From Anaerolineales bacterium (GTDB lineage: Bacteria > Chloroflexota > Anaerolineae > Anaerolineales > UBA6663), in assembly GCA_017999235.1 (NCBI GenBank), contig JAGOBN010000033.1:1-13533 (forward strand): a DNA stretch of 13,533 nucleotides. The letters run 5' to 3'. The notes under the pieces are model-generated. The model was given only the letters and a program-made list of their open reading frames with translations, did no database searches and was not told the DNA's origin. A program made the translations under genes and the position numbers. Shown here in pieces: positions 7,451 to 13,533 of this stretch (positions are counted from its first letter, which is position 1; every line of letters begins with the position of its first letter).

Positions 7451-10255
7451 ATGCCTACCACCCAACTTCCCGATCCGACCGCGCCGGCCTGGCATACCCT
7501 GGCCGTTGACGCCGCCCTGGCCGAACAGACCGGAGACGCCGCCGGCCTCACCGCCGAGGCCGCCGCCCGCCGCCTGGCGGCCCACGGCCCGAACGAGTTG
7601 AGCGAGCGCGGCGCCAAACAGCCCTGGCGCATCTTGTGGGAACAGCTGACCGCCGTCATGGTGTTGATCCTGATCGCGGCCGCCGGCCTCTCGGCCGGGC
7701 TGGGCAAGTGGACCGAGGCGGGCTCGATCCTGGCCATCGTCAGCCTGTTCACCCTGCTGGGCTTCTTTCAGGAGTACCGCGCCGAACGCGCGATTGCGGC
7801 CTTGAAGAAACTGGCGGTGCCCAGTGTGCGCGTGCGGCGCGCCGGCGCGGTGCGCGACCTGCCCGCGCGCGAGCTGGTCCCCGGCGATATTGTGCTGCTG
7901 GAGGCCGGCAACCGGGTGCCGGCCGATCTGCGTTTGATCGAAAGCGTCAACCTGCGAATTCAAGAGGCGGCCCTGACCGGCGAATCCGAGCCGGTGGAGA
8001 AAATGACGGCGCCCCTCGCCCAAGCCGAGCTGCCGCTGGGCGACCGGCGCAACCTGGCCTACCTGGGCACCTTGGTGACCTATGGCCGCGGCGCCGGCCT
8101 GGTGGTGGGCACGGGAATGCGCACCGAACTCGGCCGGATCGCCACCCTGATCCAAAACACCGCCAGCGAGCTGACCCCGCTGCAGCGCAAGCTCGACCGG
8201 GTGGGCAAGCTGCTGGCGGCCGGCGGCGGGGTGGTGGCGCTGCTGATGCTGGTCATCGGCCTCGTGCGCGGCGAACCGCTGGACGACATGCTGCTGACGG
8301 CCATCAGCGTGGCCGTGGCCGTGGTGCCGGAGGGCCTGCCGGCCGTGGTCACCTTTACGCTGGCGCTCGGCGCGCAGCGCATGCTCAAGCGCAACGCCCT
8401 GATCCGCAAGCTGCCGGCCGTGGAGACGCTGGGCTCGGTCACCGTGATTTGCTCGGACAAAACCGGCACGCTGACCGAGAACCGCATGACCGTGACCGTG
8501 GTGGATCTGGCCGGCCACCGGATTGACCTGCACGAGCCGCTGCGCCAGCGCCAGCCGGCCTTCAACCCCGAAGACCGCCACCCCGAGCTGCTCCGCGCCG
8601 CACCCCAGGCGCTGAGCCTGCTGATGGCGGGCGGCGCCTTGTGCAATGACGCCGAACTGCGGCCCGACCCGGAGGCCGGCCGGCTGCATGCTCTAGGCGA
8701 CCCCACCGAAGGCGCGCTGCTCATCGCCGCCGCGCAGACCGGCCTGCTGAAAGACGAGCTCCAGCGCGCGCTGCCGCGGGTGGCGGAGCTGCCGTTTGAC
8801 TCGGACCGCAAGCGCATGACCACCGTTCACGCGCGGCCGGCCGCCGCCGATCTGCCGGCGCCCCTGGCGGCGGTGTGGGGCCAGGCGGGTCTGGCCGGCC
8901 CGGCGCCGTTCCTGGCGCTCACCAAGGGCGCGGTGGACGGTCTGCTGGAGATCGCCACCCGCGTCTGGAATAACGATCAGATTGAGCCGCTCGACGCGGC
9001 CTGGCGCGGGCGCATCCAGGCCGCCAACGATCAGATGGCGCGCGACGGCATGCGCGTGCTGGGTCTGGGCTTTCGCCCGGTGCCCCAGGCCGCGGCCCAG
9101 CCAGACGTGGAAACCGATCTGATCTTCGTGGGGCTGTTCGGCCTGATTGACCCGCCCCGGCCGGAGGTGCGCCAGGCGGTGCAGACCTGCCAGGCAGCCG
9201 GCCTGCGCCCGATCATGATCACGGGCGATCACCCGCTCACGGCCAGCTTCATCGCCCGCGAGCTGGGGATTGCGGCCGACGCGCGCGTCCTGACCGGCCA
9301 GCAGCTCAACGCCCTGACCCCGGCCGAGTGGGCGGCGGCCGTGGCGACCGTCTCGGTGTATGCCCGCGTCTCGCCCGAACACAAGCTGCGGATTGTGGAA
9401 GCCTTGCGGGCGCAGGGCCAAATTGTGGCCATGACCGGGGACGGCGTCAACGACGCGCCGGCGCTCAAGCAGGCCGATATCGGCGTGGCCATGGGGATCA
9501 CCGGCACCGACGTCTCCCAGGAGGCGGCCGCCATGGTGCTGCGCGACGACAACTTCGCCACCATCGTCGCCGCCGTCGAAGAGGGCCGCGTGATCTACGA
9601 CAACGTGCGCCGCTTCGTCAAGTTCTCTGTGGCCGGCAATGTGGGCAAGGTGGCCGTGATGCTGCTGGCGCCGCTGCTGGGCATCAACGTGGCGCTGCTG
9701 CCGCTGCAGCTGCTGTGGCTGAACCTGCTCACCGACGGTCTGCTGGGCTTGGGGCTGGGGGTGGAGCCGGCCGAAAAGAACGTCATGCGCCGGCCGCCCC
9801 ACTCCCCAACGGCCGGCCTCTTCAGCGGCGGGCTGGGCGCGCACGTCATTTGGGTGGGCGCGCTGATGGGGGCGGTGGCGCTGGGCGTGGGAGCGTGGTA
9901 TTTTGAGCGCGGGTGGCCGCAGTGGCAGACCATGATCTTCACCACCCTGGCCTTCCTGCAGGTGGGCCAGGCGCTGGCCACCCGCTCCATGCGCGAGTCG
10001 TTCTTCACCGCCGGCCCGTTGAGCAACCGCCTGCTGATCAGCCTGGCGCTGATGGTCGTGGGCCTGCAATTAGCCGTCATATATCTGCCGGGCCTGGAAA
10101 GCTTCTTCGGCGTGACCGCGCTGTCGAGCGCCGACCTGGCGCTGTGCGCGGCGCTGGGCAGCCTGGCTTTCCTGGCGGTGGAAGCCGAGAAATTCAGCCT
10201 GCGCCGCCGGCCGGAGCCGAGCGCGGCCCGGTCACTTCAGGAGTCAAGCCGATGA
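7451..10255 (+). CDS. P2-type cation-transporting ATPase
   Basis: A 934-residue P-type ATPase with N-terminal cation-ATPase domain, about ten membrane helices, and no heavy-metal-binding domain. Actuator loop TGES is at 176-179, M4 motif PEGLP at 293-297 (Glu294), phosphorylation motif DKTGTLT with Asp336, nucleotide domain KGAVD, the hinge TGDHPLT and TGDGVNDAP at 662-670. M6 carries NLLTDG (Asn758, Thr761, Asp762), as in SERCA-like Ca2+ pumps. In M5 the SERCA Glu771 position is Lys733 (NVGKV), and in M8 the Glu908 position appears to be Gln837. Cation site II looks intact and site I does not, which suggests one ion per cycle; Ca2+ is most likely, but Mn2+ or H+ cannot be excluded. ATG 7451 is preferred over TTG 7403, which lies just before the leader palindrome. 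The stop overlaps the next start. Confidence 0.95.
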   Translation: MPTTQLPDPTAPAWHTLAVDAALAEQTGDAAGLTAEAAARRLAAHGPNELSERGAKQPWRILWEQLTAVMVLILIAAAGLSAGLGKWTEAGSILAIVSLFTLLGFFQEYRAERAIAALKKLAVPSVRVRRAGAVRDLPARELVPGDIVLLEAGNRVPADLRLIESVNLRIQEAALTGESEPVEKMTAPLAQAELPLGDRRNLAYLGTLVTYGRGAGLVVGTGMRTELGRIATLIQNTASELTPLQRKLDRVGKLLAAGGGVVALLMLVIGLVRGEPLDDMLLTAISVAVAVVPEGLPAVVTFTLALGAQRMLKRNALIRKLPAVETLGSVTVICSDKTGTLTENRMTVTVVDLAGHRIDLHEPLRQRQPAFNPEDRHPELLRAAPQALSLLMAGGALCNDAELRPDPEAGRLHALGDPTEGALLIAAAQTGLLKDELQRALPRVAELPFDSDRKRMTTVHARPAAADLPAPLAAVWGQAGLAGPAPFLALTKGAVDGLLEIATRVWNNDQIEPLDAAWRGRIQAANDQMARDGMRVLGLGFRPVPQAAAQPDVETDLIFVGLFGLIDPPRPEVRQAVQTCQAAGLRPIMITGDHPLTASFIARELGIAADARVLTGQQLNALTPAEWAAAVATVSVYARVSPEHKLRIVEALRAQGQIVAMTGDGVNDAPALKQADIGVAMGITGTDVSQEAAAMVLRDDNFATIVAAVEEGRVIYDNVRRFVKFSVAGNVGKVAVMLLAPLLGINVALLPLQLLWLNLLTDGLLGLGLGVEPAEKNVMRRPPHSPTAGLFSGGLGAHVIWVGALMGAVALGVGAWYFERGWPQWQTMIFTTLAFLQVGQALATRSMRESFFTAGPLSNRLLISLALMVVGLQLAVIYLPGLESFFGVTALSSADLALCAALGSLAFLAVEAEKFSLRRRPEPSAARSLQESSR

Positions 10256-10704
10256 AAGTGATTCTGGAACAGAGCCGTTACCTCGCCCTGATCGGCATTC
10301 TGGCCCTGCTGGCCGCGGCCGTGGCCGCCTTTGGCTGGGGCGCCGTCAAGACCTACGGCGTCATCAGCCTGGTGATCACGAGCGCCGGCCAGGACTCCCA
10401 TATCACCATCGCCCTGATCGAGCTGATGGACGCTTTTTTGATCGCCACCGCGCTGTTGATCTTCGCGGCCAGCCTGCACGAGCTGTTCCTGGATAAGCTC
10501 AACCTGCCGGATTGGATGCTGGCGCATGATCTCCACCAGCTTAAAGCCAAGCTGAGCAGCATTGTGGTGCTGGTGATGGGGGTCAAATTCCTCGAGCGGC
10601 TGGCGGAATGGAGTGACCCGCTGGGGACGCTGTTCTATGCCCTGGCAATCGCGGCGGTATCCGGGGTGTTGATCGCGTTCGGACAGTTGGGCGGCAAAGA
10701 CTAA
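10252..10704 (+). CDS. YqhA family (UPF0114) membrane protein
   Basis: A 150-residue integral membrane protein with hydrophobic helices at about 11-28, 53-76, 101-116 and 124-145. The segment ALIELMDAFLIATALLIFAASLHELF followed by a charged cytoplasmic loop and LKAKLSSIVV is characteristic of the YqhA/UPF0114 family. The biochemical function of the family is unknown to me. The ATG overlaps the ATPase stop codon (ATGA, 10252-10255) and AGGAG lies at 10239-10243 inside the ATPase gene, so the two are almost certainly co-transcribed and translationally coupled. This tight coupling suggests that it works with, or responds to, the ion pump. It is the last gene of the plus-strand block. Confidence 0.9.
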   Translation: MKVILEQSRYLALIGILALLAAAVAAFGWGAVKTYGVISLVITSAGQDSHITIALIELMDAFLIATALLIFAASLHELFLDKLNLPDWMLAHDLHQLKAKLSSIVVLVMGVKFLERLAEWSDPLGTLFYALAIAAVSGVLIAFGQLGGKD

Positions 10705-10740
10705 GCGCGCCGGCGGGCCGCGGCGAACCCGCCCACGGGC

Positions 10741-10786
10741 AGTTAAAAAGGATCGGCCGGCGCGAGCGCCGGCCGATTTGCGTTTT
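10741..10786. terminator. Bidirectional terminator between convergent operons
   Basis: ATCGGCCGGCG (10752-10762) pairs with CGCCGGCCGAT (10767-10777) to form a long GC-rich stem with a tiny loop. Plus-strand transcripts then read TTGCGTTTT. Minus-strand transcripts read CCTTTTTAAC, the complement of the A-run at 10744-10748. It lies 47 bp after the YqhA stop and just beyond the end of the minus-strand operon, so it can serve both. Confidence 0.85.
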
Positions 10787-10810
10787 AAGGGCGGGCCGCC
10801 CTTGACCCGG

Positions 10811-11656
10811 TTAGGGCACGATGACCGGCGTAGCGGTCGGCGGCACCAGCGTGGAGGTGGCTTCCGGCGTATTGGTGATCGTCGGCTCGGGCGTATTGGT
10901 AATCGTCGGCTCGGGCGTGTAAGTATTCGTCGGTGCCGGCGTATTGGTGATCGTCGGCACGGGCGTATTCGTCACCGTCGGCACAGGCGTATGAGTCGCC
11001 GTGGGCGGGAGCGGCGTGTCCGTGGGCGGGACGGCGGTCGGCGGCTCAACCGTCGGCGGCACCGGCGTCAGCGTCGCCGTTGCCGGCGGTGTCGCCGTTG
11101 CCGACGGTGTCACCGTGGGCGGCTGGATGGTGGCGGTGGGCCGGATCAGGGTGGCGGTCGGCGGCACCGGGGTGGCGGTCGGCGGCACCAGGGTCGCCGT
11201 CGGCGGCACGGCGGTGGCCGTGGGCGGAGGCGGTTCGGTGGCGGTCGGTGGCACCGGCGTCTCCGTCGCCGACCAAAAGCTCGTCGCCGTGGGCGTGGCG
11301 CTTGGCGGCGGCGTGGCCGTCGGCGGGGCAGTTTGCGTCGGCGCCACCGTCACGACGGGCGTGATCCAGACACTGCCCGCCGGCGTGGAGGGCGCGGGGC
11401 TGGTCGGCTCCAGCAGCCGGTCCACAATGATCTGCTGGATGATCTCCGGCTTGACGGGCGCGATGACGATATATTGCCAGGGGGAGTAATCGGCGCTTAA
11501 CCGCGAACGCACATCCGGCAGCTCCGGGGCGCTCAGGCTGGCCACCCCCAACTGGCCGCTGATAAAAATCAGCCCCAACCCCAGCGGCGCCAGCGCCAGC
11601 CACAGCAGATTAGACAGGCGGCGTTGAACGGCGGGGTCAGGACGCGAGATATCCAT
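10811..11656 (-). CDS. Membrane-anchored Pro/Thr-rich repeat protein
   Basis: A 281-residue protein that I do not recognise as a functional family. One hydrophobic helix (about 16-34) follows a short charged N-terminus and is probably a signal anchor. Residues 35-95 form a short region with no recognised motif (ASLSAPELPDVRSRLSADY onward). The rest (about 99-281) is almost entirely Thr, Pro, Ala and Val in short repeats: PPTATP/LV heptads around 144-180, then six eight-residue units of the TPEPTITN type. Such stretches often span a cell wall and can be O-glycosylated; both are inferences. The protein ends a few residues after the repeats with no terminal domain. It lies 6 bp after the hybrid signalling gene, with AGGATAGGG as a possible Shine-Dalgarno, so it is the last gene of that operon. 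It might be an envelope-facing output or sensor stub. Confidence 0.8.
   Translation of the reverse strand: MDISRPDPAVQRRLSNLLWLALAPLGLGLIFISGQLGVASLSAPELPDVRSRLSADYSPWQYIVIAPVKPEIIQQIIVDRLLEPTSPAPSTPAGSVWITPVVTVAPTQTAPPTATPPPSATPTATSFWSATETPVPPTATEPPPPTATAVPPTATLVPPTATPVPPTATLIRPTATIQPPTVTPSATATPPATATLTPVPPTVEPPTAVPPTDTPLPPTATHTPVPTVTNTPVPTITNTPAPTNTYTPEPTITNTPEPTITNTPEATSTLVPPTATPVIVP
10847..10990 (-). repeat. 24-bp in-frame tandem repeat, six units
   Basis: Six consecutive 24-bp units encode eight-residue repeats of the type TP-(V/A/E)-PTITN near the C-terminus of the Pro/Thr-rich protein. Adjacent units 4 and 5 encode identical octapeptides (TPEPTITN), pointing to recent duplication. The first and last units are more diverged. 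A separate 21-bp heptad pattern (PPTAT-x-V) lies upstream in the same gene. Confidence 0.88.
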
Positions 11657-11662
11657 GGCACC

Positions 11663-13111
11663 CTATCCTGAGCTAGCGGGCCGTGGGGCGGTGGGCAGGC
11701 AGACGGTGAGCAGGCTGCCGATTGGCCCCTGGCTGCCCACCCACACCTGGCCGCCCAGGCGCTCAATAATGGCCTTAACCAAGGCTAACTCCAGGCCGGT
11801 GCCTTCGCCCGACGAGCCGGCCTCCACAAATGTCCGTTCGAAGATGTGCGGCAGTTCAGCCTCAGGGACGGCCGCGCCGGTGTCGGCGACGTCCACCCAC
11901 ACCTGGTTGTCATGTTCGCGCGCCGCCAGCCGGATCTCACCGCCCGGCGTGCTGCGCGTGGCGGCCCGGATCAGCAGGCCGTTCAACAGCTGCCGCAGCA
12001 GCTCTGGGTCCGCCCGCACTTGCGGCAGCGCCGGCACCGGCTCGACGATAAAGTGCAGGCCTTTTTCGCGGATCAGGCTGAGCGAGCGCAGCTGGCCGAC
12101 CTCGGCCAGCACTGTGGCCAAATCCACGTCCGCCAGCCGGATATTCTCGCCGCTCTCCACCTGCACCAGCGCCAGCAGACTCTCCATCCACTGCCAGATG
12201 CGGTCCCACAGCCGCACCAGCCGCTGGATCAAGTCGCCCGAGCGGCCGGCCTTGGCTTCCGGCACGTCGTTGAGCTCCGCCAGGGCGATAATGGCCTGCG
12301 CCAGCGGGAAGCGGATCTTGCCGGCCGCTTCCGTCAGCAGGCTCATGCGCAGGTCATCCAGCCGGCGCAGATGGGTGACATCGCGCAGCACCATCACCCA
12401 GCCCGGCCGGCCGTCCGGCTCGGCCAGCGTGGTCAGATTGACCAACTGCACTCCATTGTTGTGCCAGGGGATCTCCAGCATCGTCGGCCGGCGGCCGCCG
12501 GCCGACTGCCAATTCCGCAGCAGGGTGGCGAGCGCCGGGGGCAGCAGATTGAAAGCCGGCTGGCCCACCCACATCTCCTTGCCCAACAACCGCGCCCCAG
12601 CCGGGTTGACCACGGTCAGGTTGCTGTCGGCGTCGCCGGCGATAATGGCGTCGCCGGTGTGCGCGATCAGCGTCTGCAGCCGGTTGGCCTCCATGGCCAG
12701 TTTGGCCTGCAGTTCCTCGCGCTCCAGGCGCAGCCGGCGGTGCGCGGCGGCGCGCTCCACGGCCACCGACAGCTCCCCGATCACCTCCAGCGGCTTGAGC
12801 AGATAATCATACGCGCCGTCGGCGCGCATGGCCGAGATGGCCGTCTCCAGCGTGGCCGCGGCCGTGATCACCACCACCTGCACATGCTCGTCAAACTTGC
12901 GGACCTCGCGGATGAGTTCCAGCCCGCTCATATTGGGCATCATCAGGTCCGTCACCATGACGGCGAATTGCGCCTGGCCGCGCAGCACTTGCAGGGCATC
13001 CAGGCCATCGCGCGCGCTCTCCACGGCGTAACCGCGCCGCTGCAGATGCGTGGCCATCAAGCTGCGAAAAGCGTCGTTGTCGTCCACAACCAAGACTCGC
13101 TCACCGGGCAT
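11663..13111 (-). CDS. Hybrid REC-PAS-degenerate histidine kinase (predicted pseudokinase)
   Basis: A 482-residue soluble signalling protein. The receiver domain (about 4-122) is complete: Asp10/Asp11, phosphoacceptor Asp55 in VTDLMMPN, Thr83 and Lys106 in LLKPLE. A short helical linker leads to a PAS domain (about 143-246) with LIAHTGDAIIAGDADSNLTVVNPA as its start. The following DHp-like and ATPase-like region has the fold outline but not the catalytic residues: Gly264 replaces the phosphoacceptor His (AGKIRFPL where S-H-E-x-R-T-P-L is expected), Arg382 stands at the magnesium-binding Asn of the N box, and G1 reads DTGAA instead of DxGxG. It therefore probably receives phosphate at Asp55 but cannot autophosphorylate. 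A canonical kinase is encoded 3 bp upstream and is the obvious phosphodonor. GGGAG precedes the ATG. Output may be by protein contact, since there is no DNA-binding domain. Confidence 0.9.
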   Translation of the reverse strand: MPGERVLVVDDNDAFRSLMATHLQRRGYAVESARDGLDALQVLRGQAQFAVMVTDLMMPNMSGLELIREVRKFDEHVQVVVITAAATLETAISAMRADGAYDYLLKPLEVIGELSVAVERAAAHRRLRLEREELQAKLAMEANRLQTLIAHTGDAIIAGDADSNLTVVNPAGARLLGKEMWVGQPAFNLLPPALATLLRNWQSAGGRRPTMLEIPWHNNGVQLVNLTTLAEPDGRPGWVMVLRDVTHLRRLDDLRMSLLTEAAGKIRFPLAQAIIALAELNDVPEAKAGRSGDLIQRLVRLWDRIWQWMESLLALVQVESGENIRLADVDLATVLAEVGQLRSLSLIREKGLHFIVEPVPALPQVRADPELLRQLLNGLLIRAATRSTPGGEIRLAAREHDNQVWVDVADTGAAVPEAELPHIFERTFVEAGSSGEGTGLELALVKAIIERLGGQVWVGSQGPIGSLLTVCLPTAPRPASSG

Positions 13112-13114
13112 GCT

Positions 13115-13533
13115 TCAGTCTCCCGTCGGCAGTGGCAATTCCGGCTGATTGACCGGTAGCCGGATTATAAACGTTGTCCCCTGCCCGAGCACGCTCTCCA
13201 CGCTGATCTCGCCGTGATGGCGGGTGACGATGCCGTAGCTCACCGACAACCCCAGGCCGGTGCCTTCGCCCTCCGGTTTGGTGGTGAAAAACGGATCAAA
13301 GATGCGGCGCAGGTTTTCCGGCGCGATGCCCAAACCAGTGTCGTGCACGGTCACGGTGGCCCACTCCGCCGTGGCCTGCAGCGTCAGCCGCAGTTCGCCG
13401 CCGTTGGGCATGGCCTGGATGGCGTTCTGGATCAGGTTGATCAGCACCTGCTCGATCTGCTGCGCGTCGTAGGTCAGCAGCACCGCGTACTCGGGCAGCT
13501 CCAGATGCGGATGGACATGGCCCTTGCGGACCA
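13115..13533 (-). CDS. Sensor histidine kinase, C-terminal ATPase part (5' truncated)
   Basis: The frame is open to the right edge, so only the last 139 or so residues are present. They contain an intact HATPase domain: N box [18 protein letters not shown] with both Asn residues, G1 [12 protein letters not shown] box [14 protein letters not shown] and G2 [13 protein letters not shown], the pattern of NtrB/AtoS-type kinases. The stop lies 3 bp before the start of the hybrid pseudokinase gene, whose Shine-Dalgarno overlaps the end of this gene, so co-transcription is near certain. The sensor and phosphoacceptor domains lie outside the window. It presumably phosphorylates the receiver domain of the neighbour. 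Confidence 0.95.
   Translation of the reverse strand, partial: VRKGHVHPHLELPEYAVLLTYDAQQIEQVLINLIQNAIQAMPNGGELRLTLQATAEWATVTVHDTGLGIAPENLRRIFDPFFTTKPEGEGTGLGLSVSYGIVTRHHGEISVESVLGQGTTFIIRLPVNQPELPLPTGD

Noticed and set aside
7394..10069. Long minus-strand open frames opposite the ATPase gene
   Set aside because: They are antisense shadows rich in His, Gln, Arg and Gly with no motifs. The plus strand carries every P-type ATPase signature.
10778..11500. Arg/Gly-rich and Val/Gly-rich plus-strand frames opposite the Pro/Thr repeat gene
   Set aside because: These are repeat-driven antisense frames. The minus frame has a start, a membrane anchor, a Shine-Dalgarno and operon context.
11655..13159. 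Plus-strand open frames opposite the hybrid signalling gene
   Set aside because: The minus strand encodes clear REC, PAS and ATPase-like domains; the plus frames are shadows.

Overview
The window is a gene-dense, GC-rich bacterial chromosome segment with ten protein genes, two of them cut by the window edges. No RNA genes, insertion sequences, phage genes or CRISPR were seen. My best guess is a member of the Chloroflexota (Anaerolineae- or Caldilineae-like). The reasons are the high GC, a membrane-anchored protein made of Pro/Thr-rich 'PTATPV'-type repeats, a Hanks-type kinase without PASTA domains, and abundant PAS/histidine-kinase proteins. This is inference from style, not from a marker gene.

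Left edge (1-554): a truncated minus-strand lipoprotein has a nine-residue tandem repeat linker followed by a thioredoxin-like WCxxC domain. It is divergent from a plus-strand two-component pair. The 137-bp gap between them holds a symmetric double direct repeat: CTTAC twice at 11-bp spacing, mirrored by GTAAG twice at 11-bp spacing. This is the layout expected for an OmpR/PhoB-family regulator, and it suggests that the adjacent regulator controls itself and the lipoprotein.

Plus-strand block (555-10704): OmpR/PhoB response regulator, membrane histidine kinase, Hanks-type Ser/Thr kinase with a C-terminal membrane anchor, the membrane protease FtsH, an MscS-type channel fused to a cyclic-nucleotide-binding domain, a P2-type cation-pumping ATPase, and a YqhA-family membrane protein. 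The ATPase and YqhA genes overlap by ATGA. Three likely promoters punctuate the block: before the Ser/Thr kinase (apparently leaderless), before ftsH (extended -10 with an inverted repeat upstream) and before the ATPase (extended -10, then a perfect 26-bp palindrome in the leader). A strong terminator follows ftsH. The common theme is envelope, ion and stress homeostasis under phospho-signalling.

Right-hand minus-strand operon (10811-13533, transcribed leftwards): the C-terminal half of a canonical histidine kinase, then a REC-PAS-histidine-kinase-like protein whose kinase part has lost its phosphoacceptor His and key ATP-site residues, then a short membrane-anchored Pro/Thr-repeat protein. 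The genes are separated by 3 and 6 bp. The two convergent operons share a hairpin with T-tracts on both sides, which looks like a bidirectional terminator.

The most noteworthy items are the double-repeat operator, the 26-bp palindrome in the ATPase leader, the kinase-dead hybrid partnered with a canonical kinase, and the lysine in the ion-binding M5 helix of the ATPase. None of these is proof of a wholly new system.
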